A program made the position numbers and the translations under genes. A stretch of 64,000 bases of DNA, taken from Oceanobacillus jeddahensis. Lineage in GTDB: Bacteria > Bacillota > Bacilli > Bacillales > Amphibacillaceae. A model generated the notes under the pieces. It was given only the letters and a program-made list of their open reading frames with translations, did no database searches and was not told where the DNA came from. Below are positions 36,934-45,733 of the stretch, one piece after another. The stretch covers positions 372,001 through 436,000 of the forward strand of contig NZ_CCDM010000002.1 of assembly GCF_000750635.1 (NCBI RefSeq). Reading direction: 5' to 3'. Position 1 is the stretch's first letter; every line of letters begins with the position of its first letter.

Positions 36934-38166
36934 TCAAAGTTCGCCTGCAACCATTCTTCCTTTGAACATGGTTGCTATACGCTCAGATCGTCTTGCAACA
37001 GCTTCTGCGGAACTGCCAGCATCAACAAAAACAATATTTGCTTTATCGCCTACATTTGGCCATGCCTGTTCTCCGGCATTTGTTAATGTCGTTTCCCCAC
37101 CAGTAATAAATCCGAGAGATTGGGTCAGTGAAGATTGGTCTACCCAACGGTATATTTCCGCGAGTCTGCCTAAACGTTCTAAAATATCCCCATTTCCAAA
37201 AGGAGACCATACATCAAAAATATTGTCACAGCCTACTGCCGTGTCGATTCCTTTATTCCTTAACAGTTCAAGCGGAGGAAATTTCCGGTCATTTGGGGCA
37301 CTACTAATAATGCCTACACCAGCATTAGCAAGAACTTTCGCCAGCTCCTCTGCTTGATTCAAAGACACATCACCAAGGCCGAATGCATGACTGATCGAAA
37401 CCTTCCCTTGCAGTCCTGCTTCCACTGTTAATTCAGCTAATCGTTTCATTGTAAATATTCCTAAATGATCTGCATCGTGCAGGTGCAGGTCGATACCAGC
37501 TCCTGCTTCTACAGCAAGCTCTATCATCGTTTGTAAGGAAGCTTCAATATCTCCGTCAACCGTTGCGGGATCAACACCCCCTACAAAGCCTGCACCTTGT
37601 CTGAGCGCTTCTTTAACGAGATCTTTTGAATCAGAACGGAGCAGACCATGCTGTGGAAAAGCAACTATCTCCGAGGAGAGTCTATCCTTATAGGTATGCA
37701 GTGCTTTTTTTACTTCCACCAAATTCTTTAATCATGCCTCTGGATATAAATCAACATGTGTTCGCACTTTTGTAACACCAGCACGAGAATAGATACCTAG
37801 TAATGTTTCCGCTCTTTCCTGTGTTGTTGTTTCCAGTGTAGGAAGTACTTTTTTCTCAACCTCAAAACGCTCAAAAATATTTTTTGTTGGAATAACAGGA
37901 CGCCATTCATCTCCTAATAATGTTTTATCTAAATGACAATGTTTTTCGATAAAAGATGGGAGGGCCAATGCTCCTTTTGCATCGATTTGTGGTATATGGT
38001 GATCCGTTATTTCTTGATCCCCAGGAATTATCTGCTCTATTTTTCCATTTGTTATAAGAAGATGAGAGGTTTGCGTTTTGCTGCCGATAATATAGCCATC
38101 TTCTTCCCGATAACTTTTTTCAAATTGTACATTTTTAATCCACTGGCTTGTATGCATGCTGTTCAT
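36934..38166 (-). pseudogene. Amidohydrolase (cytosine deaminase-like), interrupted by in-frame TGA
   Basis: Codons before and after position 37732-37734 are in one frame and together align end to end with the intact neighbour (38173-39402). The stop is a TGA where the neighbour has glycine (PVEG), so a GGA-to-TGA substitution would explain it. The metal motif EKHCHLDKTLLGDEW is in the first part, and IDLHLHDADHLGIFTMKRLAELT, SHAFGLGDV and VGCDNIFDVWSPFGNGD in the second. The start is ATG 38166 or, with better spacing to AGGAAGGA, ATG 38157. Full length would be about 410 codons. It is probably inactive unless TGA is read through. Confidence 0.85.
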
Positions 38167-38172
38167 TCCTTC

Positions 38173-39402
38173 CTATGGTAATAAGTCACCTATAACCTGT
38201 TTACCTTGATAAAATACGGCCTTTCTGTTTGACCTTCTGGCTACCGCTTCAGCAGAGCAGCTTGCATCTACTAATACAAAATTTGCTGCGTCCCCTTGTT
38301 TTGGCCATACTTGCTTTCCTTTATCATCAAGAGGAGTAATTCCGCCAGTAATATATTGGAGTGTTTGAGCAAGAGCATGCTCGTCACTTAAACCAAAACG
38401 TTCTGCAAGCAGACCTGCTTTTTCTAAACTGTCACCTTTTCCAAATGGCGACCAGTGATCGGTAATACTGTCATCTCCTAAGAATACTTCTACTCCTTTT
38501 TCATGTAAAAATGGAATCGGAATGGTTTTTGATAAGGAAACGGAAGAAGCGATAGAAATATGCTGCTGCGCAAGCATTTCTGCCACTTCATCAAGCTCAT
38601 TACCCTGAATGTCTGCTAGTGCAAAAGCATGGCTGAGCGTCACTCTTCCTTGCCAGCCGGCTTCCTCAGTCAGTGCAGCTAATCGTTTCATTGTAAAAAT
38701 TCCCAAGTGTCCAGGCTCATGGAGATGAATATCAATGTTTGCATCCCCTTCTACAGCAAGCTCCATCATTGTTTGTAATGATTTTTCCATGTTTCCATCA
38801 ATGGTGGCAGGATCGACAGCTCCAACATAATTAGCTCCATTTTGTAATGCATCCCGGACAAAGCTTGCTGCATTACTTCTCAGTAATCCTTGCTGTGGAA
38901 AGGCAACAATTTCTACTGAAGTTTTATCCTGATAGGCTTCTCTGGCACGTAGAAGTGCTTCTAAATTCTGGAGGCCTTCCACTGGTCCTATATTACAGTG
39001 AGAGCGGATATGTGTCGCGCCATTGGAGAGAAGCAGATCCATTATTTTTTTAGCTCTATCTGTTGCTTGCGGGCGTAATTGGGGAATAAGCTTCTCTTCT
39101 TCCTGCAACCTTGACCAAATCCCGTTTTTTGGAGCAGTTGGTGCTTTCCACTGCCCACCGTAATAGGTTTTATCAAGGTGAATATGCATATCCCGGAATG
39201 ACGGAAGCATAAGGTATTTTTCAGCATTATACGTTGGTAAATTAGATGTAATTACTTCTTGAGCTGATAAAATTTCTTTGATTTGTTTATGTTCAATTCG
39301 AATATGAAATGTATCCGTATGTGTGTCAGAAACGATTCCGTCTTGTAATTCATACCCTGTTTCCAGTGTGACATTTGTTAACCAGTAGGTGCTAGGGTTC
39401 AA
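38173..39402 (-). CDS. Amidohydrolase family protein, cytosine deaminase-like
   Basis: 409 aa of the metal-dependent hydrolase superfamily, in the branch with CodA-like deaminases. HxH motif RDMHIHLDKTYYGGQW near residue 73, IDIHLHEPGHLGIFTMKRLA, VTLSHAFALADI, and the aspartate region FLGDDSITDHWSPFGKGD. It starts at TTG 39402 behind AGGAGG at the right spacing. It is followed six bases later by its interrupted paralogue, so this is a tandem duplication. It is divergent from a MarR/MFS pair that may export or import a related compound. The substrate (a pyrimidine, an N-acyl or a guanidine compound) cannot be told. Confidence 0.8.
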   Translation of the reverse strand: MNPSTYWLTNVTLETGYELQDGIVSDTHTDTFHIRIEHKQIKEILSAQEVITSNLPTYNAEKYLMLPSFRDMHIHLDKTYYGGQWKAPTAPKNGIWSRLQEEEKLIPQLRPQATDRAKKIMDLLLSNGATHIRSHCNIGPVEGLQNLEALLRAREAYQDKTSVEIVAFPQQGLLRSNAASFVRDALQNGANYVGAVDPATIDGNMEKSLQTMMELAVEGDANIDIHLHEPGHLGIFTMKRLAALTEEAGWQGRVTLSHAFALADIQGNELDEVAEMLAQQHISIASSVSLSKTIPIPFLHEKGVEVFLGDDSITDHWSPFGKGDSLEKAGLLAERFGLSDEHALAQTLQYITGGITPLDDKGKQVWPKQGDAANFVLVDASCSAEAVARRSNRKAVFYQGKQVIGDLLP

Positions 39403-39608
39403 TGGAGTTCCTCCTTTATTGATTTTAAATAAATCCCTTTATGCCATGCTATCATATAGAGTTATAAAGAAGAAGGAAATGGAACGTTCCGTTTTGTTTC
39501 GTGGGTTTAATACGCCTAGTTAAATTACAGTAACCGCTTCGTAGTTCGATTAGTATTTTGACGAAGCTGCTGTTAGGAAGGAAACCAATGCATTTTCTTA
39601 AAAACCTA

Positions 39609-39637
39609 TTGACAATTTCATTAATAAACTGTATAGT
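39609..39637 (+). promoter_or_regulatory. marR promoter
   Basis: TTGACA, 17 bases, TATAGT: a near-consensus sigma-A promoter, 49 bases before the MarR start. Confidence 0.75.
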
Positions 39638-39656
39638 TACCTAGGTTAATAGTTAC
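39634..39656. promoter_or_regulatory. Candidate MarR operator
   Basis: Two TAGTTAC direct repeats flank the near-palindrome GTTACCTAGGTTA and overlap the -10 element and the likely start point, the usual place for autorepression by a MarR protein. Confidence 0.4.
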
Positions 39657-39685
39657 TCTTGTTAATTATTTTTGGGGGCTAGTAA

Positions 39686-40117
39686 ATGGAAGGATTATTT
39701 CGGAATTATATACGTATCCATCGACAGTTAATGAAGCATTTAAATGATCTTTTGGAAAAATATCAGCTTTCTTATTCCTTGTGGCAGGTTATTATCTATC
39801 TGGAAGAAAGCGGGAAATCAACGCTCGTGGATATTTCCAATTATTATCAAGTAGAAAAACCGAGTATTACAAGGCGCGTTCATCGTCTGCTGGAGGCAGG
39901 TTTAATTAAAGAGGTACCCAGTGCGAATCGAAGGGAAAAAATTATCGAGCTGACCTCTGAAGGCAAACGTGTGTATCAAGTGTGCAGAAAAGAAATCACT
40001 GCACTGGAACATCATGTTTCCAAAGGGTTAACAGAAGAAGAGCAGCAAACTGCTTTTCAATTTTTAATGAAGATTCAAGATAATATTCAACGTAAAGAAG
40101 GGTTTCATCGTGAGTAG
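39686..40117 (+). CDS. MarR-family transcriptional regulator
   Basis: 143 aa winged-helix protein: LVDISNYYQVEKPSITRRVHRLLEAGLI is the recognition helix and PSANRREKIIELTSEGKRVY the wing. Start ATG 39686 behind a G-rich site. Its 3' end overlaps the MFS gene by eight bases, so it probably represses that transporter and itself. The divergent amidohydrolase genes may be part of the same regulon. The ligand is unknown. Confidence 0.88.
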   Translation: MEGLFRNYIRIHRQLMKHLNDLLEKYQLSYSLWQVIIYLEESGKSTLVDISNYYQVEKPSITRRVHRLLEAGLIKEVPSANRREKIIELTSEGKRVYQVCRKEITALEHHVSKGLTEEEQQTAFQFLMKIQDNIQRKEGFHRE

Positions 40118-41309
40118 TAATTCGAAGTTATGGACGAAAGATTTTATTATTGTGTCCGCCATTAATTTTTTATTGACATTAGTTTTCTATCTGCTTGTTG
40201 TTGTAATGGGAGTGTACGCAGCGGAAGAATTTAATGCATCTCCAAGCCAATCCGGTTTAGTAGTAGGGATATTTATTGTCGGTGCACTCGTTGGCCGTCT
40301 TTTTATCGGCCGTTATATTAATAAATTAGGTCAAAAAACAACACTTTTTCTAGGAGTTATTATATTTATTTTAGCGACCTCTTTATATTTTTTAAATTTA
40401 GGTATCGGCTTCTTACTCTTTAACCGGTTTATCCATGGTATCGGGCTTGGGTTTGGGAGTACAGCAACAGGTACAATTGTAGCGCAAATTATCCCAGCTG
40501 CACGGAAGGGAGAGGGAATCGGTTATTATAGCATGAGTGCTACCCTATCCACTGCTTTGGGACCGTTCGTAGGTTTATATATGAGTCAGCATACCAGCAT
40601 GCAGGGGATATTTGGCCTTTGTTTAGCTATAGCTGTGATTAGTTTCTTTACCGTCTTTTTCGTAAAAATTCCAGTTATTCAAGAAACAGAAGCAGAGAAA
40701 GAAGTGAAAGGATTCCATATCTCACAATTTGTAGAACCAAGAGCTGTGCCAATTGCAATTATTACACTGATTTTGGCTCTGTGCTATTCGAGTGTGCTAT
40801 CCTTCCTTAATTTTTATGCGATCGAATTAGACCTTGTAAGTATAGCCAGCGTATTCTTCCTTGTTTATTCCATTGCTGTATTATTATCACGGCCATTTAC
40901 AGGTCGCCTGATGGATTTAAAAGGTGCGAATGTTGTTATGTATCCTGCATTCGCACTGTTCACGATTGGAATGATTATTTTAGGATTTGCGAATAGTGGT
41001 TTTACTTTATTATTAGCTGGTGTATTAATCGGTCTTGGTTTTGGTAATATGCAATCTTGTACACAGGCTATTGCAGTGAAGTTGACACCGACACATCGTA
41101 TGGGATTAGCAACATCCACTTTCTTTATTTTCTTGGATGGAGGATTGGGCTTTGGTCCATATTTACTCGGATTTATTACACCAATTACAGGGTACAGCAC
41201 ACTTTATATTGTGCTGGGTATTGTGGTTCTTGTAACAGCAGGATTATATACGGTGCTTCATGGAAAGAAAGCGAAAAAAGCTTTATCACAAGAAGCGGTA
41301 GTGTCTTAA
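40110..41309 (+). CDS. MFS transporter
   Basis: 399 aa with twelve hydrophobic segments. Loop 2-3 reads GRLFIGRYINKLGQK, a variant of the family's G-x-x-x-D-R-x-G-R/K motif, and GIGLGFGSTATGT marks TM4-5 of the drug-proton antiporter type. Start GTG 40110, coupled to the upstream MarR gene. A multidrug or metabolite exporter is the likeliest role; import of the substrate of the amidohydrolases is another possibility. Confidence 0.85.
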   Translation: MSSNSKLWTKDFIIVSAINFLLTLVFYLLVVVMGVYAAEEFNASPSQSGLVVGIFIVGALVGRLFIGRYINKLGQKTTLFLGVIIFILATSLYFLNLGIGFLLFNRFIHGIGLGFGSTATGTIVAQIIPAARKGEGIGYYSMSATLSTALGPFVGLYMSQHTSMQGIFGLCLAIAVISFFTVFFVKIPVIQETEAEKEVKGFHISQFVEPRAVPIAIITLILALCYSSVLSFLNFYAIELDLVSIASVFFLVYSIAVLLSRPFTGRLMDLKGANVVMYPAFALFTIGMIILGFANSGFTLLLAGVLIGLGFGNMQSCTQAIAVKLTPTHRMGLATSTFFIFLDGGLGFGPYLLGFITPITGYSTLYIVLGIVVLVTAGLYTVLHGKKAKKALSQEAVVS

Positions 41310-41322
41310 AATAATAATGAAT

Positions 41323-41364
41323 AAGCTCTCAAGACCTTATGGCAGGTTTTGAGAGCTTTGTTTT
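41323..41364 (+). terminator. Terminator of the marR-MFS operon
   Basis: AAGCTCTCAAGACC pairs with GGTTTTGAGAGCTT, followed by T. Confidence 0.88.
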
Positions 41365-41945
41365 TCGTAATAGAAAACAAAAATGTAGTGGTTTTTGATG
41401 GGATGAGTAATCATAGTCCTGACACGTAATCGTTCTTAGCCTATCTACTGGTTTAAAAGATCTTCGACTAAGTTCTTCAAGAAAGTTTTTGAATTAAGAC
41501 CTATTGATATTAAAGAGTTTATAGAATCCAAAAAATACAAATAGCTTGAAGAGCTATTTGAAATCTCTTTTTCGAAAACAAATTATTTAAAGAAGATAAA
41601 GGTGCTTAAATTTTTAGTAAACGTGTTGTATCAAAGGGTTGAAACGCTGTTTATTTTAAGGTGGGAAACTTGAGTTATAAAATTATTTTAGCATTGCCAT
41701 AAAAAAATACTAATGTGAAATACCTTGTCGAGTATCTGATTATGTAGTAGTCTATTCATTAATATATTAGAAAAAATATTCAAATAACTCATAAAAGTGA
41801 AACTTATGATGTTGAAGAGTGGCCATTCTAATATATTTTTGAATTTATTTATCGGAATATTGGTAATATTTTATATGTTCAGTAATTAGATTAAGTCTTA
41901 ATCTTAATTAAAATATATTGGATTTAACAAGGAGGAAATACATTA
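41365..41945. other. Intergenic region with a possible gene remnant
   Basis: 581 AT-rich bases without a full gene. One short open stretch (about 41440-41544, plus strand, ending in TAG) translates to SSTKFFKKVFELRPIDIKEF and neighbours, loosely like the C-terminal end of an AraC-type HTH; this may be a decayed regulator. Near the right end lies the perfect palindrome AGATTAAG-T-CTTAATCT (41888-41904), 42 bases before the C45 hydrolase gene, a good candidate operator. Confidence 0.35.
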
Positions 41946-43055
41946 ATGGAATCGTTACATAACAAAAAGAATACTAGGTCAACAAAAAGTTTCCCTTTTT
42001 ATAGATTTGAAGGGAATTATCGAGAGATTGGCCAACAGTATGGAGAATCTTGTCGGGATTTAATTAAATTACATAGGGAATATGCCCTTGAAAGGCTACA
42101 ACGTTCTATTAAATTGAATTCATTTGCTGATCTAGAAAATGCAGCGCTTGAATATCAGCCCTTTGTTCAAAAATATGCACCATTTTTTGATGAAGAAATA
42201 CAAGGTCTTGCAGAAGGTGCCAATATATCTTTAGGAGAAGCTTATTTCCTACAATTAAGAGCTGAAATTTATCAGCATCTTGATGCAACGGATGAATGTA
42301 CGACATTTGCTGTATCTTCGGAAGCTACTAGTAATGGCATTCCACTTATTGGACAAAATGCAGATTTGCCTTCTTTCTACAAAGAAGTAGGTGTGGTAAT
42401 CGAAGCAAAAACAGTTAATAAACCATCTACGTTAATGGTAACTCCTGCCGGGCAAATTTCGTATATAGGAATTAATGATAAAGGACTAGGGGTATTTGCT
42501 AATTTTATTGTATGTGGTGGTTGGAGAGTTGGATTTCCAAGGTATTTATTATCACGTTTAGCTCTAACCGAAGAAAATCTTAATGCTGCTATTAAAACAG
42601 TATCACAAGTTTATCGAGCTTCTTCTAGAAATTTAATTATGATGGAAAGAAGTGGACGATCTGTTGACCTTGAAACAATCCCGAAAAGAGTTGGGAGAAT
42701 AGATTCTTCCAATGGTTTGCTTGAACATTCGAATCACTTTATTTCAGAAGAATTAAAAGTAGAAGAAAGAAAAATAGATGAGGAACTAGAAAATTCTGAA
42801 ATTCGCCTTTTAAGAATGAGAGAATTATTAAGAGGTAGCTATGGACAATTAAATGTAGAGAAAATGCAAACCATTTTAAGAGATCGTAAAAATGCACCAC
42901 ATACATTATGCCGCGTTCCAGGGGATTTTGGGAAAGATTATGGAAAGGATACGATAACATTTGCATCTGTTATTGCGGAGCCTTCAAAAGGGCGCTTATG
43001 GATAGCTATTGGCCCTCCTAATGAATATGAGTACAAATGTTATTCATTCTTGTAA
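41946..43055 (+). CDS. C45-family autoproteolytic acyltransferase/hydrolase (IAT-like), copy 1
   Basis: 369-aa N-terminal-nucleophile protein of the peptidase C45 family, to which penicillin isopenicillin-N acyltransferase belongs. The nucleophile is C118 in ATDECTTFAV; in the family the chain is cut just before this cysteine, leaving it as the new N-terminus. GQNADLPSFYKE and TPAGQISYIGINDKGLGVFANF are conserved blocks. No signal peptide, so it acts in the cytoplasm. It stands before a complete Dpp/Opp-type importer and shares high similarity with the gene at 49661. The likely job is hydrolysis of an amide bond in an imported compound such as an N-acyl amino acid, peptide or beta-lactam relative (inference). 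Confidence 0.85.
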   Translation: MESLHNKKNTRSTKSFPFYRFEGNYREIGQQYGESCRDLIKLHREYALERLQRSIKLNSFADLENAALEYQPFVQKYAPFFDEEIQGLAEGANISLGEAYFLQLRAEIYQHLDATDECTTFAVSSEATSNGIPLIGQNADLPSFYKEVGVVIEAKTVNKPSTLMVTPAGQISYIGINDKGLGVFANFIVCGGWRVGFPRYLLSRLALTEENLNAAIKTVSQVYRASSRNLIMMERSGRSVDLETIPKRVGRIDSSNGLLEHSNHFISEELKVEERKIDEELENSEIRLLRMRELLRGSYGQLNVEKMQTILRDRKNAPHTLCRVPGDFGKDYGKDTITFASVIAEPSKGRLWIAIGPPNEYEYKCYSFL

Positions 43056-43070
43056 ACGATTACAAAAATG

Positions 43071-43153
43071 AAGGAGGTGATTCATAAAAATAGATGAATA
43101 TCGTTTGTTTTTGTAATAGAAGGAGGATTAATAACGAAAAGAATACGGGGAGG
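43071..43153 (+). other. Three consecutive Shine-Dalgarno-like sites before the binding-protein gene
   Basis: AAGGAGGTGAT at 43071-43081, AAGGAGG at 43120-43126 and GGGGAGG at 43147-43153. Only the last is followed by the start of a long gene (ATG 43163). The first could serve a 20-codon reading frame beginning at ATG 43094. An inverted repeat, ATTACAAAAA/TTTTTGTAAT, encloses the first site and might cover it. Confidence 0.4.
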
Positions 43154-43162
43154 TAAGATAAT

Positions 43163-44701
43163 ATGAAAAAATTATTAATCTTGTTTGTCACACTTTTTAG
43201 TGCTTTATTCATTATTTCTGCTTGTTCCAGTTCAGATAGGGAATCAAGTGACAGTGCCCAACCTAAGGATCTAGTCGCTGGATTTGCAGCTGAGCCGATA
43301 ACACTTGATCCTCATGATGCAAACGATAGTGTTTCTAACCAAGCAAACCTTTTACTTTACGATAAATTAATTACATTTGATGAAGATAATAATCTTGTTC
43401 CTGAACTAGCTACCGATTGGACTTTCTCAGAAGATGGGATGGCTTTAACTTTGACATTACGTGAAGATGTAACATTCCATGATGGAACACCGTTTAATGC
43501 AGAAGCTGTAAAAGCTAACTTTGAGCGTATAATTGATGAAGATAATAACCTAGCCAGAATGTCTATCTATGCCGATTATATGGAGAATATAGAAGTTGAC
43601 AACGAATATCAAGTGACCATTAATTTCCATAAACCATTTGGAGCAGCGCTCGCTACGTTAGCTCACGGTGCGGGAGGGATTGTAAGTCCAAAAGCAATTG
43701 AAGAAGGTCAAGATATTGGTACAAACCCTGCAGGAACAGGTCCTTATAAATTAGTGGAATGGACTCCGGGAACAGAAATGAATCTTGAACCTAACGAGAA
43801 CTACTGGGGAGATGATCCACAATTAGATTCGATTTCACTTAGAGTGATTCCTGAAGATTCCTCGCGTTCTATTGCTCTTGAAAATGGAGAGATCGATGTA
43901 GCTTCTCCACTTAGTATTCAAGATATTGAAAGACTGCAAGAGAATGAAGATATTGAAGTAACACACAATCCAATTTATAGAAACTTACAATTGATATTAA
44001 ATTTTGACAACCCATTATTCCAAGATAAAAAGGTTCGTCAAGCATTAAACTATGCAGTGGATAAAGAAACGATTATTCAGAGCATCCTAAAAGATATGGG
44101 GGAAATAGCAACAGCACCTATTGGTTCAAGTTTGAACGGATATTCGGAAATAGGTACTTACGAATATGATCCTGAAAAGGCAAAAGAGTTGTTGGAAGAA
44201 GCAGGTGTTGAACCAGGAACAAAAATTAAGTTATGGACATCAGAAGCGGCCTATATTATGGATAGTACAATTGCTCAATTTATCCAACAAAATCTAACGG
44301 AAGTAGGATTTGATGTAGAGTTCCAGGTTTTTGAATATAGTTCATATTTAGATGTGTTAGAAGATCCAGATCCTGATTTCGATATCATAGTTGGTAGTTG
44401 GGGTGCTTCAACAGGTGATGTTGACTGGGGCTTAAGACCAACATTGACATCAGAGGGTTCTAATAACTACGGTGGTTATTCTAATGATGAAGTTGATGAG
44501 TTAGTCTTAGCTGGTTTAAATAGCAGTGATATGGATGAGCGTGTTGATATCTATCATGAAGCGATGCAAATAATCCATGAAGATGCTCCATGGGTGTTCC
44601 TCCTTGAGTATAGTAATCCTATTGCAGTTAGATCTGAAGTAAAGAATGTATACAACTGGGGTAATGGATATGTAGTTTTGCGTAATGCTTTTATCGAGTA
44701 A
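43163..44701 (+). CDS. ABC transporter substrate-binding lipoprotein (peptide/opine/nickel, family 5)
   Basis: 512 aa. Lipoprotein signal with cysteine C21 in LFIISACSSS, then a family 5 solute-binding domain: PITLDPHDANDSVSNQANLLLYDKL, WTFSEDGMALTLTLREDVTFHDG (the family signature region) and GTGPYKLVEWTPG. Anchored outside the membrane. It captures the substrate for the permease DppB/DppC pair encoded at 45734-47572. Family 5 proteins bind peptides, glutathione, opines or nickel; the ligand here is unknown. A terminator-like hairpin behind it may raise its level relative to the other components. Confidence 0.9.
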   Translation: MKKLLILFVTLFSALFIISACSSSDRESSDSAQPKDLVAGFAAEPITLDPHDANDSVSNQANLLLYDKLITFDEDNNLVPELATDWTFSEDGMALTLTLREDVTFHDGTPFNAEAVKANFERIIDEDNNLARMSIYADYMENIEVDNEYQVTINFHKPFGAALATLAHGAGGIVSPKAIEEGQDIGTNPAGTGPYKLVEWTPGTEMNLEPNENYWGDDPQLDSISLRVIPEDSSRSIALENGEIDVASPLSIQDIERLQENEDIEVTHNPIYRNLQLILNFDNPLFQDKKVRQALNYAVDKETIIQSILKDMGEIATAPIGSSLNGYSEIGTYEYDPEKAKELLEEAGVEPGTKIKLWTSEAAYIMDSTIAQFIQQNLTEVGFDVEFQVFEYSSYLDVLEDPDPDFDIIVGSWGASTGDVDWGLRPTLTSEGSNNYGGYSNDEVDELVLAGLNSSDMDERVDIYHEAMQIIHEDAPWVFLLEYSNPIAVRSEVKNVYNWGNGYVVLRNAFIE

Positions 44702-44735
44702 TACTTTAATTATTTCAATAAATTTATACATGAAA

Positions 44736-44810
44736 AAGAAGACTCCCTTCTTCTATTTTTTAATCAATAGTGCTTTTCTATAAAAGCGAATAAACTTTTT
44801 AGAAGAAGGG
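44736..44810 (+). terminator. Partial terminator and overlapping long hairpin
   Basis: AAGAAG (44736-44741) pairs with TTCTTC (44748-44753), followed by TATTTTTT, a short intrinsic terminator. The same TTCTTC is part of CCCTTCTTCTA (44745-44755), which can pair with TAGAAGAAGGG (44800-44810). This suits incomplete termination or 3'-end protection of the binding-protein mRNA. Confidence 0.55.
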
Positions 44811-44850
44811 GTTTGGTAGCAAAACAAATTTTCATAAAGGAGTCAAAATA

Positions 44851-45675
44851 ATGATAGGTCCTAAAGCATTATATTTTGAAAGAAGGCAAACCACTCATTT
44901 TGCGTGTTTATATGACCCTAGATTTTCTTACTCTTTATATATTCCCGAAAACTATAGTGAGGAGCAGACAGAATTGTGTCCATTAGCAGTTATTGTACAT
45001 GGTAGTATGCGAAACTCACAACAATATCGTGATGCATTTATAGATTATGCAGAAAAGACAAACACTATTATATTAGCTCCTTTATTTCCGGGAAGTATTA
45101 CAGCCCCGTGGGAAAGTGACTCATACAAGTTTGTAAGAGTAGATGGAGTATATTTTGATAAAATATTACTCGCGATGGTAGATGAAGTTGCGGATCGCTT
45201 TAAAGTAAAAACAGAAAAATTTTTACTACATGGATTTTCAGGTGGAGGCCAATTTTCTCATCGTTTTTTTTATTTGCATCCAGACCGCTTGTTAGGTGTA
45301 TCTATTGGTGCCCCGGGAAATATTACTTTATTAGATTCATACAAGCCATGGTATATAGGAGTTGGTGATTTAGAAAGTAGATATCAAACACCTGTACTTT
45401 TATCTGAAATGCAAAAAGTCCCTATATTAATGGTCATTGGAAAAGAGGATACAGATACTTGGATGATTAATGATAAGAATGCTCCTTATTGGATAAATGA
45501 CTTAGAAAATACTGGTGAGACAAGAATTGAAAGGTTACGAACATTAAAAAATAATTATGAAGAAAATGGAATTCATGTTCAATATGAAATGATAGATGGA
45601 GTATCGCATGAGGCTTTTAAAGTTTTACCCACAGTAAAGCAATTTTTTGAAAAAGTATTGGCAGAAGTAAAATGA
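44851..45675 (+). CDS. Alpha/beta hydrolase, esterase-like
   Basis: 274 aa with the alpha/beta-hydrolase fold. Oxyanion region LAVIVHGSMRN, nucleophile serine in FLLHGFSGGGQFSHRF (G-x-S-x-G), and the histidine in DGVSHEAFKVL near the C-terminus are all seen, so the triad is probably complete. No signal peptide. It sits between the binding-protein gene and the permease genes, an unusual place, so it likely processes the transported compound, for example by ester or thioester cleavage (inference). Start ATG 44851 behind AAAGGAG. Confidence 0.82.
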   Translation: MIGPKALYFERRQTTHFACLYDPRFSYSLYIPENYSEEQTELCPLAVIVHGSMRNSQQYRDAFIDYAEKTNTIILAPLFPGSITAPWESDSYKFVRVDGVYFDKILLAMVDEVADRFKVKTEKFLLHGFSGGGQFSHRFFYLHPDRLLGVSIGAPGNITLLDSYKPWYIGVGDLESRYQTPVLLSEMQKVPILMVIGKEDTDTWMINDKNAPYWINDLENTGETRIERLRTLKNNYEENGIHVQYEMIDGVSHEAFKVLPTVKQFFEKVLAEVK

Positions 45676-45733
45676 GAAATAAAGAAATGAATTTTATAAG
45701 TAAGATATATTCTAAACGAGAAGGGGGGATATA

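Noticed and set aside
37732..37734. In-frame TGA as a selenocysteine codon
   Set aside because: The paralogue has glycine at this position, not cysteine, no selenocysteine insertion structure is apparent behind it, and the residue is not part of the metal site.
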